Assembly (NCBI GenBank): GCA_026388765.1
Contig: JAPLJC010000088.1
Span: 1 to 58,685, forward strand
Direction of reading: 5' to 3'
From: Deltaproteobacteria bacterium
Lineage (GTDB): Bacteria > Desulfobacterota > Desulfobaccia > Desulfobaccales > 0-14-0-80-60-11
Length of the DNA stretch: 58,685 nt
Positions 44,219-52,375 of the stretch are shown in pieces (position 1 is the first letter of the stretch; the number at the start of each line of letters is the position of its first letter). The notes beneath the pieces are model-generated. The model saw nothing but the letters and a program-made list of their open reading frames with translations, was not told where the DNA came from and searched no databases. The position numbers and the translations under genes were made by a program.

Positions 44219-45217
44219 ATGTTAATCTTAGGCATCGAAACTTCCTGCGATGAAACCGCTGCGGCGGTAGTAGAGGACGGCCGCCGCGTCTTATCCTCCG
44301 TGGTGGCCACCCAGTTCGAGTCCCACGCCCAATATGGCGGAGTGGTGCCGGAGATCGCCGCCCGGCGGCACCTGGAGAACCTCCTGCCGGTGCTACAGGG
44401 CGCCCTGGACCAGGCCGGGGTGACCCTGAAGGACGTGGACGGCCTGGCCGTGACCCAGGGGCCCGGCCTCATCGGCGCCCTGGTCATTGGCATGGCCGTG
44501 GCCAAGGTGTTGTCCTATACCTTAAAAAAACCATTGGCGGGGGTCCACCATTTACAGGCCCATATCCTGGCGGCCTTCCTGACCGAGAACCCGCCGGCCC
44601 TTCCCTTGGTGGCCCTGGTGGTCTCCGGCGGCCACACCAACCTTTACCGGGTCAACAGCTTCCTGAAGATGGACCTGCTGGGCAGAAGCCGGGATGACGC
44701 CGCCGGGGAGGCCTTCGACAAGGTGGCCAAGCTCATGCAACTGGGTTACCCAGGCGGGGTCAAGGTCGAGGCCCTGGCCGCCCGCGGCAACCCCGCAGCC
44801 TTCTCCCTGCCCCGGCCCCGCATCGCGACAGAACCCCTCACCTTCAGCTTCAGCGGTCTCAAGACCGCGGTGGCCTTGCAGCTCAAACGACATCCGGAGA
44901 TTCTCGCCGACCCCGGGGCCCAGGCCGACCTGGCCGCCAGCTTCCAGGAAGCGGTGGTGGAGTCGCTCACCAGCCGGGCCTGGCTGGCCCTCAAACAGAC
45001 TGGCCTAAACCGCCTGGTGGTCTGCGGCGGGGTGGCGGCCAACGGCCATCTGCGCCAGGTTTTGCGTGATCTGGCCGCAACCGCCGGCACCGAGCTGTTC
45101 CTGCCTACCTTAGACCTGTGCGGCGACAACGCCGCCATGGTGGCGGCCCTGGGCTTCCACCTGCTGGCGGCCGGGCAGCGCCTGGACCTGGACGCGGATG
45201 TCTTTTCCCGGGGGTAG
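44219..45217 (+). CDS. tsaD: TsaD, tRNA N6-threonylcarbamoyladenosine transferase
   Basis: TsaD transfers the threonylcarbamoyl group to A37 of ANN-decoding tRNAs, together with TsaB and TsaE. The 332-residue protein has the ASKHA fold, GIETSCDETAAAVV at the start, the metal-binding GVHHLQAH (about residues 107-114), VVSGGHTNLY, and GGVAANGHLR. Length is normal. Its last 14 codons are duplicated at 45884, beyond a RAYT gene, with synonymous changes only. Essential housekeeping gene. Confidence 0.96.
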   Translation: MLILGIETSCDETAAAVVEDGRRVLSSVVATQFESHAQYGGVVPEIAARRHLENLLPVLQGALDQAGVTLKDVDGLAVTQGPGLIGALVIGMAVAKVLSYTLKKPLAGVHHLQAHILAAFLTENPPALPLVALVVSGGHTNLYRVNSFLKMDLLGRSRDDAAGEAFDKVAKLMQLGYPGGVKVEALAARGNPAAFSLPRPRIATEPLTFSFSGLKTAVALQLKRHPEILADPGAQADLAASFQEAVVESLTSRAWLALKQTGLNRLVVCGGVAANGHLRQVLRDLAATAGTELFLPTLDLCGDNAAMVAALGFHLLAAGQRLDLDADVFSRG

Positions 45218-45229
45218 GAGTATGACAAT

Positions 45230-45284
45230 GGTGCGTAGGACGCACCCTACCGTGATTGCCACCGTAGGGTGCGTCCTACGCACC
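45230..45284. repeat. Inverted pair of palindromes, family B (GGTGCGTAGGACGCACC)
   Basis: Two exact 21-bp reverse-complement arms (45230-45250 and 45264-45284) flank a 13-bp spacer; each arm itself contains the hairpin GGTGCG-TAGGA-CGCACC. It lies between tsaD and RAYT 2, 12 bp after the tsaD stop. Confidence 0.85.
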
Positions 45285-45307
45285 ATCATTTAGGGGTTGC
45301 CTTAAGA

Positions 45308-45856
45308 ATGCCGGAATATCGTCGGGTTAAGACCAAAGGTGGTACGTATTTTTTCACGGTGAACACCCACTTGCGTCGGCCTATTTTAACGACAGAAAGC
45401 ATTCGCCAAGCCTTGCGAGATGGCATTAATAGAGCTCGGCAAACCTTACCGTTCAAGATCGAAGCCTGGGTTTTGTTACCAGACCATCTCCATGCCATCC
45501 GGACCCTGCCTTTGAACGATCATAATTATTCCTCCCGCTGGGCCATCATTAAGCGCCAGGTAAGTAAAAATTGCCCTGCACAATTCGACAGCAGCGCCCA
45601 GATAAGTAATTCCAGGCTTAAACGTCAGGAAAGCGGTATCTGGCAAAGGCGTTTTTGGGAGCACCAGATTAGGGATGACCTCGATTTTGAACGTCATATG
45701 GATTACTTGCATTGGAATCCGGTAAAGCATGGCTATGTTCGGAAGGTGATAGATTGGCCGTTTTCATCCTTTCACCGATTGGTGGCTCAGGGGGTTTATC
45801 CGCCTTATTGGGGTGGAGAGGAGGTTGATAAGGATGAGTACAGTTTTGGCGAATGA
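45308..45856 (+). CDS. REP-associated tyrosine transposase (RAYT 2, Y1/HUH superfamily)
   Basis: The 182-residue protein carries PDHLHAI (His60, His62) and candidate Tyr133 in HMDYLHWNPVKHG, with the RAYT hallmarks IWQRRFWEHQIRDD and DWPFSSFHR. It is a different RAYT subgroup from RAYT 1 (HLH in place of HVH, different C-terminus). It is bracketed by family B palindromes: an inverted pair upstream and a copy starting 3 bp after the stop. The ATG at 45308 is chosen because homologues start near M-P-E-Y-R; upstream in-frame residues translate the repeat. It appears intact. Confidence 0.9.
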   Translation: MPEYRRVKTKGGTYFFTVNTHLRRPILTTESIRQALRDGINRARQTLPFKIEAWVLLPDHLHAIRTLPLNDHNYSSRWAIIKRQVSKNCPAQFDSSAQISNSRLKRQESGIWQRRFWEHQIRDDLDFERHMDYLHWNPVKHGYVRKVIDWPFSSFHRLVAQGVYPPYWGGEEVDKDEYSFGE

Positions 45857-45859
45857 ATT

Positions 45860-45880
45860 GGTGCGTAGGACGCACCCTAC
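45860..45880. repeat. Family B palindrome immediately after RAYT 2
   Basis: This is an exact copy of the left arm at 45230-45250, in the same orientation, starting 3 bp after the transposase stop codon. Confidence 0.85.
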
Positions 45881-45883
45881 AAA

Positions 45884-45961
45884 CCGGGCAGCGCCTGGAT
45901 TTGGACGCCGATGTCTTCTCCCGGGGGTAGGAGTATGACAATGGTGCGTAGGACGCACTAC
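45884..45961. pseudogene. Duplicated tsaD 3' tail plus family B arm
   Basis: This 78-bp stretch repeats 45171-45250: the last 14 codons of tsaD after the first shared bases, the stop codon, the following GAGTATGACAAT and the palindrome. In the coding part there are four base differences and every one is synonymous (GAC/GAT, CTG/TTG, GCG/GCC, TTT/TTC); the 3' flank lacks two C. It is a remnant of a second tsaD end, not an expressed gene. Confidence 0.85.
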
Positions 45962-45991
45962 AGAAAGGGCATAGGGTGCGTCCTGCGCACC
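45943..45991. repeat. Second inverted pair of family B palindromes
   Basis: The left unit (45943-45961) and a right, slightly diverged unit (45972-45991, CCTGCGCACC) flank a short spacer. It closes the RAYT 2/duplicated-tail segment. Confidence 0.75.
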
Positions 45992-46130
45992 ATGAAAAAA
46001 TGCCGCGCCGGAATTTGAAGACCGCTAATTTCTTTTTTAGATATTCCCATTTAGTTATAATTATTTGATATAGTCGCCTTTACGGGAGGAGTGGCAGGGC
46101 GGATTAGCGCCCCGCCGATGCGCAGAGATC

Positions 46131-47501
46131 ATGGAGCAGTCCCTGGGACAACGCCTGGCCCTGTTGACCGATCTTTATCAGTTGACCATGGCGGCCTGCT
46201 ATTTCGAGCAGGGGATGGAGGCAGAGGCCACCTTTAGTCTGTTCATCCGCAAATACCCCGCCGACCGCGGCTACTTTGTCGCCGCCGGCCTGGCCGAAGC
46301 CCTCACCTACCTGGAAAGTTTGAGATTTGCCGAAGAAGACCTGGCCTTTCTTTCGAGCACCGGGCTCTTTCAAACCTCTTTCCTCGATTACCTGGCTAGG
46401 GTCCGGTTCACCGGGGAGGTGCACGCCCTGCCGGAAGGGACCATCTTTTTCAAGGACGAGCCCATTTTAGAGGTGAGCGGACCCATCCTGGAAGCCCAAT
46501 TGGCGGAGACCTTCATCATCAACGCCGTCAGCCTCCAGACCATGATCGCCACCAAGGCCTCCCGCGCCGTCTATGCGGCTCAGGGGCGCCCTCTGATCGA
46601 TTTTTCCCTGCGGCGCACCCAGGGAACCGACGCCGGCCTGAAGGTGGCCCGGGCCAGTTATCTGGCCGGGTTCCTGGGGACCAGCAACGTCCTGGCGGGG
46701 AAACTTTACGGTCTCCCCACCTTCGGCACCATGGCCCATTCCTACATTACCAGCTTTACCCGGGAGATTGACGCCTTCCGGGTCTTCGCCCGGGTCTTCC
46801 CCAAGACCACCACCCTGCTCATCGACACCTATGACAACCTGGCCGGGGCCAGGAATGCCGTGACGGTGGCCAAGGAGATGGAGGCCCGGGGGGAGCGACT
46901 GCGTTACGTACGCCTGGATTCCGGAGATATGGCCGCCATTAGCCGGGAGGTGCGCCGCCTCCTGAACGACCACGGCCTCAATTACGTCCGCATCCTCGCC
47001 AGCGGCAGCTTTGATGAGCACAAGATCGCCAAGGTGTTGGGCGCGGGCGCCGAGATAGACAGCTTTGCAGTGGGCACCAAAATGGGGGTGTCCGCCGATG
47101 CCCCGTACTTCGACATCGCCTATAAACTGGTAAAATATGCCGAACGGCCGGTGATGAAACTCTCCACCGGCAAGGTCACCCTGGTGGACAAGAAACAGGT
47201 TTTCCGCCATTATGACGATAAGGGTAAGATGCAGCGGGATGTTATTGCCCTGCGGAATGAAGACGTTGCCTGGGCCTTGCCGCTGCTGCGGCCGGTGATG
47301 CGCCGGGGCCAGATCGTCCGGCCTTTGCCATCCCTGAACGACCACCGAGAACATTTTCAGGCTCAGTTTGCACACCTACCCGAGCCTTACAAGGCCCTGG
47401 AGAACCCGCCGGTTTATCCGGTGGAGTTGAGTCCCGGACTCCAGGACTTGCAGTCCCGAGTGGAGTGCAAACTGCGTCAGGGCGAAATGGGAGAAAGTTG
47501 A
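46131..47501 (+). CDS. pncB: Nicotinate phosphoribosyltransferase
   Basis: This enzyme makes nicotinate mononucleotide for NAD salvage. The 456-residue protein starts LLTDLYQLTMAACYFEQGM, shows RKYPADRGYFVAAGL, DFSLRRTQGTDAG, the PRPP/active-site region TFGTMAHSYI with its His, and the phosphate loop region ILASGSFDE. Length fits the PncB2-like group. It starts a run of closely spaced genes (pncB, DedA, nucleoside phosphorylase, DUF1786) that looks like one operon. A TATAAT-like box lies about 75 bp upstream. Confidence 0.93.
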   Translation: MEQSLGQRLALLTDLYQLTMAACYFEQGMEAEATFSLFIRKYPADRGYFVAAGLAEALTYLESLRFAEEDLAFLSSTGLFQTSFLDYLARVRFTGEVHALPEGTIFFKDEPILEVSGPILEAQLAETFIINAVSLQTMIATKASRAVYAAQGRPLIDFSLRRTQGTDAGLKVARASYLAGFLGTSNVLAGKLYGLPTFGTMAHSYITSFTREIDAFRVFARVFPKTTTLLIDTYDNLAGARNAVTVAKEMEARGERLRYVRLDSGDMAAISREVRRLLNDHGLNYVRILASGSFDEHKIAKVLGAGAEIDSFAVGTKMGVSADAPYFDIAYKLVKYAERPVMKLSTGKVTLVDKKQVFRHYDDKGKMQRDVIALRNEDVAWALPLLRPVMRRGQIVRPLPSLNDHREHFQAQFAHLPEPYKALENPPVYPVELSPGLQDLQSRVECKLRQGEMGES

Positions 47502-47507
47502 GCTGAC

Positions 47508-48119
47508 ATGGGACTTACCGAGACTCTCTGTTACTATAATACCCTGTTCATCAACCAGTGCAGCTACCTGGGCATCTTCACGCTGATGGCCCTGGAGAGC
47601 ATGATCGCCCCCATCCCCAGCGAATTGGTCATGCCCTTTGCCGGCTTTTTAATCTTCAGCGGCCACTTCGATCCCCTGACGGTGATGGTGGCCGCCAGTC
47701 TGGGGTCCGTCGTCGGCTCAATGCTGTCGTACGGCATGGGAATGTTGGGAGAGCCGGTGGTGCTGCGCTACGGGCGCTACCTGTTCCTCAATCCGCACCA
47801 CCTGGAATGGACCAAAAAGTTTTTTGACCGCCATGGCGGCAAGACGATCTTCATCTGCCGGTTCATTCCGGTGGTGCGCCATCTCATCTCCATCCCCGCG
47901 GGATTGGCCCGGATGCCCCTGGCGGCGTTTGTGCTGTACACCGCGGTGGGCGCCACCTTGTGGAACGGCTTTCTCACCTACCTGGGGGTGCGGCTCAAGG
48001 AAAATTGGCCCATCGTCCAGCGATATACCCATATCCTGGATTTTTTTGTGGTGGGCGCCCTGATAGGCTTGGCAGGTTACTTCGCCTGGAAGCTGAAAAC
48101 CGCACGGAAAACGGCATGA
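47508..48119 (+). CDS. DedA-family membrane protein
   Basis: The 203-residue inner-membrane protein has about five helices and the DedA core: ESMIAPIPSELVMPFAGFL (re-entrant hairpin with the conserved Glu and Pro), FDRHGGKTIFICRFIPVVRHLISIPAGLARMP (the F-x3-R-x3-P-x-x-R motif, about residues 105-135). The family moves or flips undecaprenyl phosphate or phosphatidylethanolamine and supports proton-motive force. It starts 6 bp after pncB and overlaps the next gene by 4 bp (ATGA). Confidence 0.92.
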   Translation: MGLTETLCYYNTLFINQCSYLGIFTLMALESMIAPIPSELVMPFAGFLIFSGHFDPLTVMVAASLGSVVGSMLSYGMGMLGEPVVLRYGRYLFLNPHHLEWTKKFFDRHGGKTIFICRFIPVVRHLISIPAGLARMPLAAFVLYTAVGATLWNGFLTYLGVRLKENWPIVQRYTHILDFFVVGALIGLAGYFAWKLKTARKTA

Positions 48120-48925
48120 GTCAGGAATCCGGCCGGACGGCGGCAAACCCGAAAATCGTTTCCGGAACTTCGGAACTCCGGCCAGCAGGCAACGAAGCCC
48201 TGATCAATCCCTGCCGCGGGAAGAGCGAAGCGGCCGTCTCGGCCAGGGTGATCCTCACTTTTGTCCGTCCAGACTACGAGTATTTGTGCCGCCTGGTCCA
48301 GGCCAAGGCGAGCCCCCGCTCTCTCTGGGAATGCGCCCTGCGGGGAGGTCTCTGGGAAGGGCAGCCCATTACCATTGTGGCCCCGGCGATGGGCGCGCCT
48401 TATGCGGTGATGGTCCTGGAGAAGCTCATCGCCCTGGGAGCCCGGATGGTGCTGGCTTTAGGGTGGTGCGGCTCCCTGCAGCCAGGGGTGTGCAACGGCG
48501 ACCTGTTGTTACCCACTCTGGCGGTGGCGGGCGAGGGAACTTCCAGGCACTATTCCCGGGGAGACGGCGACCCGACCCCGGCCGCGGCCTTGACTGCGAG
48601 GCTGCAGCAGGCCTTAAAAAATTCGGCTAGACCCTGGCATGCCGGCCCCATCTGGACCACCGACGCCGTCTTCCGGGAAACGGCCGATTTAGTCCAGCAC
48701 TATCAGGCCCAGGGGGTTCTCGGGGTGGAAATGGAGATGTCGGCTCTGTTCGCGGTGGGCCGTTTCCGACAGGTTCCGGTGGCCGGGTTGCTCGTGGTTT
48801 CCGATGAGCTCGCCACCTTAAGCTGGCAGCCCGGCTACCGCTCGGAGGGCTTCCGCCAGGCTCGGGAGCAGGCGGCCAGGCTGGTGTTGGACGTCGCGGC
48901 CCAATGGGAAGCCGACCATGTTTAA
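48116..48925 (+). CDS. Nucleoside phosphorylase (PNP/UDP family)
   Basis: The 269-residue protein has a Gly-rich phosphate loop (VAPAMGAPYAVMVLEKLIALGA, about residues 88-110), LGWCGSLQPGVCNGDLLLP, and the ribose-binding VLGVEMEMSALFAVG (about 205), all of the PNP/UDP-phosphorylase fold; VVSDEL is the base-binding Asp region. It cleaves a nucleoside with phosphate; preference (purine, uridine or a modified nucleoside) cannot be told. It could even act like HpnG, but the sequence is closer to uridine-type enzymes. A 45-residue N-terminal extension is not conserved. It overlaps genes on both sides. Confidence 0.85.
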   Translation: MSQESGRTAANPKIVSGTSELRPAGNEALINPCRGKSEAAVSARVILTFVRPDYEYLCRLVQAKASPRSLWECALRGGLWEGQPITIVAPAMGAPYAVMVLEKLIALGARMVLALGWCGSLQPGVCNGDLLLPTLAVAGEGTSRHYSRGDGDPTPAAALTARLQQALKNSARPWHAGPIWTTDAVFRETADLVQHYQAQGVLGVEMEMSALFAVGRFRQVPVAGLLVVSDELATLSWQPGYRSEGFRQAREQAARLVLDVAAQWEADHV

Positions 48926-49976
48926 AGGCTCCATCATGGCTCTGGATGTGGGGGGCGGCACCCAGGATCTCTTTATCTGGGAGCCGGGCCAGGCGGTGGA
49001 AAATGCCGTGAAAATGGTGTTGCCGGCCCCCACCCAAATCCTGGCCCGCCGCATCAAACGCCTGGGTGAGGCCGGGCACCCCATCTTCCTGCATGGGCAG
49101 GTGATGGGCGGCGGGGCCATCACCCAGGCGGTGCGGCGTCATCTGGCCCGAGGGCTGCCGGTTTATGCCACGCCTCAAGCTGCCTTTACTTTAAGCGACC
49201 GCCTGGAACAGGTGACGGCCTGGGGGGTGGCGCTCACCGAAAGTCCGCCCGGGGAGGCAACGGCCATCACCTTGGGTGACGTGGACCTGGAGGGCATGGG
49301 AAGCCTGCTGGCGGCCTTTGAAGTCCCTTTCCCGAGTCACTTCGCGGTGGCGGTCCAGGACCACGGTTTTGCCCCGCAGGAAAGCAATCGGCGCTGCCGC
49401 TTCCGTTATTGGGAGGACTTTCTGAGCCGGGGCGGGGAACTCCGGGATCTGGCCTTTCGCCAGCCGCCGGCCTCTTTCACCAGGATGCTCTCCGTGGCCG
49501 AAACCCTGCCGGGGGTGTTGCTGATGGATACCTGCGCCGCCGGGGTCCGGGGGGCGTTACAAGACCCCCAGGCCCGGGAGCACCTCGCCGCCGGCCTGCT
49601 GGTGGTCAACCTGGGCAATGCCCACACCTTTGCCGGGCTGGTCCGGGGGCAACGCCTCTGGGGCATCTACGAGCACCACACCGGGTTGTTGGATCAGGGC
49701 AAGCTCTTCGACCATTTGGCCCGGTTTCAGGCCGGCGAACTCACCAATGACGAGGTCTTTGCCGACCAGGGGCATGGCTGCGCTTACGCCCCCGGCTATC
49801 CTCCCGCCGGCCCGTTCTCCTTTACCGTCATCACCGGTCCCCGGCGGCGCCTGGCCCGTGGTTGGCCCGGAGTCTTCGCAGCCCCCCTGGGGGACATGAT
49901 GCTCACCGGCTGTTTTGGCCTGGTGGCGGCTTGGTTGGAGATGGAGCAACTTCCCGCACTTCCGGCAGATTACTGA
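48918..49976 (+). CDS. DUF1786-family actin-fold protein
   Basis: The 352-residue protein begins MALDVGGGTQDLFIWEP (about residues 7-23), the DUF1786 (PF08735) phosphate-1 loop of an actin/Hsp70-like ATPase fold, with LLVVNLGNAHTFAGLV (about 225-240) as the second nucleotide loop. Function is unknown; some databases tie the family to pyruvate-formate-lyase activation without experiment. It overlaps the phosphorylase by 8 bp, so it probably belongs to the NAD/nucleoside salvage operon, which is a useful functional hint. Confidence 0.8.
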   Translation: MFKGSIMALDVGGGTQDLFIWEPGQAVENAVKMVLPAPTQILARRIKRLGEAGHPIFLHGQVMGGGAITQAVRRHLARGLPVYATPQAAFTLSDRLEQVTAWGVALTESPPGEATAITLGDVDLEGMGSLLAAFEVPFPSHFAVAVQDHGFAPQESNRRCRFRYWEDFLSRGGELRDLAFRQPPASFTRMLSVAETLPGVLLMDTCAAGVRGALQDPQAREHLAAGLLVVNLGNAHTFAGLVRGQRLWGIYEHHTGLLDQGKLFDHLARFQAGELTNDEVFADQGHGCAYAPGYPPAGPFSFTVITGPRRRLARGWPGVFAAPLGDMMLTGCFGLVAAWLEMEQLPALPADY

Positions 49977-50004
49977 CGCGGTCCCGAGATGAGGAGATAA
50001 CTTT

Positions 50005-50847
50005 ATGGAGATCAAATTTTGGGGTACCAGGGGCTCAATTCCTTCTCCGGGGCCCCATACCCTGGAGTTCGGAGGCAATACCTCTTGCGTCGAAGTCTTG
50101 CTGAATAGCGGCAGGCGCCTCGTGATCGACGGCGGCACCGGCCTGCGCCTCCTGGGCAAGCATTTGATGGAAGCGGCCTCTCCCGTCAGTATCCATCTCC
50201 TCCTCAGCCACGGGCACTGGGATCACCTCCTGGGTATCCCCTTCTTTACCCCCATTTATCAAGCAAGCACGGAGATCCTGGTGGATGGCTGGCCGCCGGC
50301 TTTCCAGGCCATGACCCGGGTCTTCGACAGCCATATGGGCGACGGTTTCTTCCCGGTGGCCTTCGACCATCTCAAGGCGCGCATCGATTATCTCAACCGC
50401 CTGGCCCACGGGCCCCTGGAAGTGGAGGGCGCCCGCATCGATGCCATCCCGACCAATCATCCCCAGGGCGGCTTCGGCTTCCGGATCAAGGAAGACGGCC
50501 ACACCATGGTCTTCATCACCGATAGCGAATTGGGGGCGGACCGGGGTCAGCGGCTGCCGGAATTTGCCGAATTCGTCCGGGACTGCGACCTGCTGATCCA
50601 TGACGCCCAATACCTGCCCGAGGATTTCCCTGAGCGCCGGGGCTGGGGCCACTCGACTTATGAAGAGGTGGTGACCCTGGCCCGGGAGGGGGGAGTCCAC
50701 AATTTAATTCTGACCCACCACGATCCCGGCCGCACCGACGCGGAGGTGGAGAAAATTATTGAATTGGCCCGGCAACTGGCAACCGGAGGTCCCAACCCGC
50801 ATTATATCGACGCCGCCCGGGAAGGGGCCTGTTACCGGCTGCCTTGA
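50005..50847 (+). CDS. MBL-fold metallo-hydrolase
   Basis: The 280-residue protein starts MEIKFWGTRGSIPSPGP and has the metal motif SHGHWDHLLGIP (H-x-H-x-D-H, about residues 68-79), ITDSELG, LIHDAQYLPEDF and LTHHDPGRTDAEV, all of the beta-lactamase-like phosphodiesterase/RNase Z-like branch. It probably hydrolyses a phosphodiester (cyclic nucleotide or similar). It starts 28 bp after the DUF1786 gene with GAGGAG upstream and may be the last gene of that operon. Confidence 0.88.
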   Translation: MEIKFWGTRGSIPSPGPHTLEFGGNTSCVEVLLNSGRRLVIDGGTGLRLLGKHLMEAASPVSIHLLLSHGHWDHLLGIPFFTPIYQASTEILVDGWPPAFQAMTRVFDSHMGDGFFPVAFDHLKARIDYLNRLAHGPLEVEGARIDAIPTNHPQGGFGFRIKEDGHTMVFITDSELGADRGQRLPEFAEFVRDCDLLIHDAQYLPEDFPERRGWGHSTYEEVVTLAREGGVHNLILTHHDPGRTDAEVEKIIELARQLATGGPNPHYIDAAREGACYRLP

Positions 50848-50851
50848 GTTA

Positions 50852-50878
50852 GTTTCGAGTTTCGAGTTTCGAGTTTTT
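50852..50878. repeat. TTTCGAG heptamer tract
   Basis: Three exact tandem copies of the 7-mer TTTCGAG followed by TTT begin 5 bp after the MBL gene stop. It is a further 7-bp repeat family in this genome. Confidence 0.8.
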
Positions 50879-50924
50879 AGTAAAATCGGTTAAGCCTTGG
50901 AAAAATATCCTATTTCGCAACCTG

Positions 50925-50950
50925 TAGGGGCGGGGAGCACACCGCCCCTA
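50925..50950. repeat. Palindromic repeat, family D
   Basis: TAGGGGCGG - 8 nt - CCGCCCCTA, 27 bp before the TMEM165-type gene. I see no manganese riboswitch-like structure in this short leader. Confidence 0.65.
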
Positions 50951-50977
50951 TAACCTTTTTAGCGGCAATGGAGTCAT

Positions 50978-51547
50978 ATGGAAGGTTTTTGGCTGGCCCT
51001 ATTCCTGATTTTCGTAGCTGAAATGGGGGACAAGACTCAGTTGGTGGCCCTCACCCTGGCCACCCGTTTCAAGGCCGGGGTGGTCCTTGCCGGGGTGTTT
51101 GTGGCAACGCTGCTGGTCCACGCTTTTTCCGTACTCTTGGGCGACCTCACCGGCAAACTGCTGCCGCCCGGCTGGCTCGAGTTGCTTTGCGGCCTGGCCT
51201 TTGTGGCCTTTGGCCTCTGGACTCTCCGCGGCGATCAGGCCGACGAGGGCAACGGCCGGATCAACCGGCTGAAATCTCCTTTCCTGATCGTGGCCGTCAC
51301 CTTTTTCCTGGCGGAATTGGGCGACAAGACCATGTTGGGCACGGTCACCCTGGCCGCCCAATACTCCCCTGTACAAGTCTGGCTCGGTTCCACCCTGGGC
51401 ATGGTAATCTCTGACGCCCTGGCCATCTGGGTGGGGCTGACCCTGGGCCGCCACCTGCCGGAAAAGGCCATCAAGATCGGGGCCGCGGCCATCTTTTTCG
51501 GGGTGGGAATTTACTATGCCGGGCAGGGGATAGCCCTGCTTTGGTGA
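50978..51547 (+). CDS. TMEM165/GDT1-family (UPF0016) cation transporter
   Basis: The 189-residue inner-membrane protein has six helices in two homologous halves, each with the signature E-x-G-D-K-T: EMGDKTQLVALTLATRF (about residues 12-28) and ELGDKTMLGTVTLAAQY (about 113-129). Members (MneA, Mnx, GDT1) export Mn2+ or exchange Ca2+/H+. Manganese export is most likely in bacteria. It is monocistronic between two repeat elements. Confidence 0.92.
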   Translation: MEGFWLALFLIFVAEMGDKTQLVALTLATRFKAGVVLAGVFVATLLVHAFSVLLGDLTGKLLPPGWLELLCGLAFVAFGLWTLRGDQADEGNGRINRLKSPFLIVAVTFFLAELGDKTMLGTVTLAAQYSPVQVWLGSTLGMVISDALAIWVGLTLGRHLPEKAIKIGAAAIFFGVGIYYAGQGIALLW

Positions 51548-51558
51548 CCAGGTCTTCA

Positions 51559-51592
51559 GTGGCACAGGCTTCCAGCCTGTGGAGTGCAGGCT
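51559..51592. repeat. Partial family C palindrome
   Basis: GTGGCACAGGCTTCCAGCC and CTGTGG as in the copies at 29001 and 44135, but the right half has decayed (GTGCAGGCTGAAAGC). It begins 11 bp after the transporter stop. Confidence 0.65.
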
Positions 51593-51758
51593 GAAAGCGC
51601 GGCTGCATTTTTCCCACGTTTCAAGGACAAACAAGGTTCGATAAATCGAAATAGCTGTTATCCCCTTTCTTTCCGCCCCTAATTTTAGTAAACTAAGGGC
51701 CAACCGACTGCCATTATTAATATTTTGGCGAACCAAGCCTCAACCCGGCAATTATCTG

Positions 51759-51783
51759 TAGCCGCAGGCGTTAGCCTGCGCCA
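51759..51783. repeat. Palindrome in the aroK leader
   Basis: GCCGCAGGCGTTAGCCTGCGCC, an inverted repeat of the GCAGGC type, ends about 11 bp before the aroK ATG. Part of the 245-bp gap after the TMEM165-type gene, in which I see no gene. Confidence 0.5.
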
Positions 51784-51793
51784 GCGGGGCTCA

Positions 51794-52375
51794 ATGCCAC
51801 CAAAGCAGACCAAATCACCCACTCCAAAGGCGGAACGCAACCTGGTCCTCATCGGCTACCGGGCCACGGGCAAAACCGCGGTGGGCGCCGAACTGGCCCG
51901 GGTCATGCAGCGCCCTTTCGTGGACCTGGACCGGGTCCTGGTGGGCGAGGCCGGTAAATCCGTGGCCGAAATCGTGGCCCAGGGCGGCTGGGAGGAATTT
52001 CGCCGCCTGGAGAAAGAGCTGGTGGCCCGCTACCGCGCCAGCCGGGGCCAGGTGCTGGCCACCGGCGGCGGGGTGGTTTTGGACCCGGAGAACGTGCAGG
52101 CCCTGCGGGAGAACGGCACCATCATCTGGCTCACCGCCGACCCGGCCACCATCCAGTCCCGGCTCGAGGCGGACCGGCCCCGGGACGCCTTCCGCCCCAG
52201 CCTCACCGGCGGCGACGCCGTGAACGAGGTCCTGGAGGTGTTGACAGCCCGGGAACCCCTGTACCGGGCGGCGGCCCAGATTATCATCGCCACTGCCCAT
52301 CAATCCATCCCCCAGGTGGTTAAGTCAATCCTGGCGGCTCTGGAATTCAAGGAGGCGGCCAATCTTGGCGGGTAA
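51794..52375 (+). CDS. aroK: Shikimate kinase
   Basis: The 193-residue enzyme phosphorylates shikimate. It has the Walker A loop GYRATGKTAVG (about residues 22-32), the substrate motif FVDLD (about 48), LATGGGVVLDPEN (shikimate-binding Gly-Gly-Gly) and the lid Arg in DRPRDAFRPSL. The ATG at 51794 is preferred; upstream in-frame residues translate a palindrome. It overlaps aroC by 11 bp, the first of three overlapping genes (aroK-aroC-tyrA). Confidence 0.93.
   Translation: MPPKQTKSPTPKAERNLVLIGYRATGKTAVGAELARVMQRPFVDLDRVLVGEAGKSVAEIVAQGGWEEFRRLEKELVARYRASRGQVLATGGGVVLDPENVQALRENGTIIWLTADPATIQSRLEADRPRDAFRPSLTGGDAVNEVLEVLTAREPLYRAAAQIIIATAHQSIPQVVKSILAALEFKEAANLGG

Noticed and set aside
45171..45961. 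Duplicated tsaD tails considered as target-site duplication of a transposon
   Set aside because: About 80 bp with synonymous divergence is far too long and too diverged for a target-site duplication; recombination between alleles explains it better.
48116..48925. Nucleoside phosphorylase as HpnG of the hopanoid pathway
   Set aside because: It is 32 kb from hpnH, sits in a salvage operon and its motifs look closer to uridine/purine phosphorylases. Not excluded, but unsupported.
50848..50977. Manganese riboswitch upstream of the TMEM165-type gene
   Set aside because: The 130-bp leader is filled by a heptamer tract and a family D palindrome; no yybP-ykoY-like conserved loops are visible.
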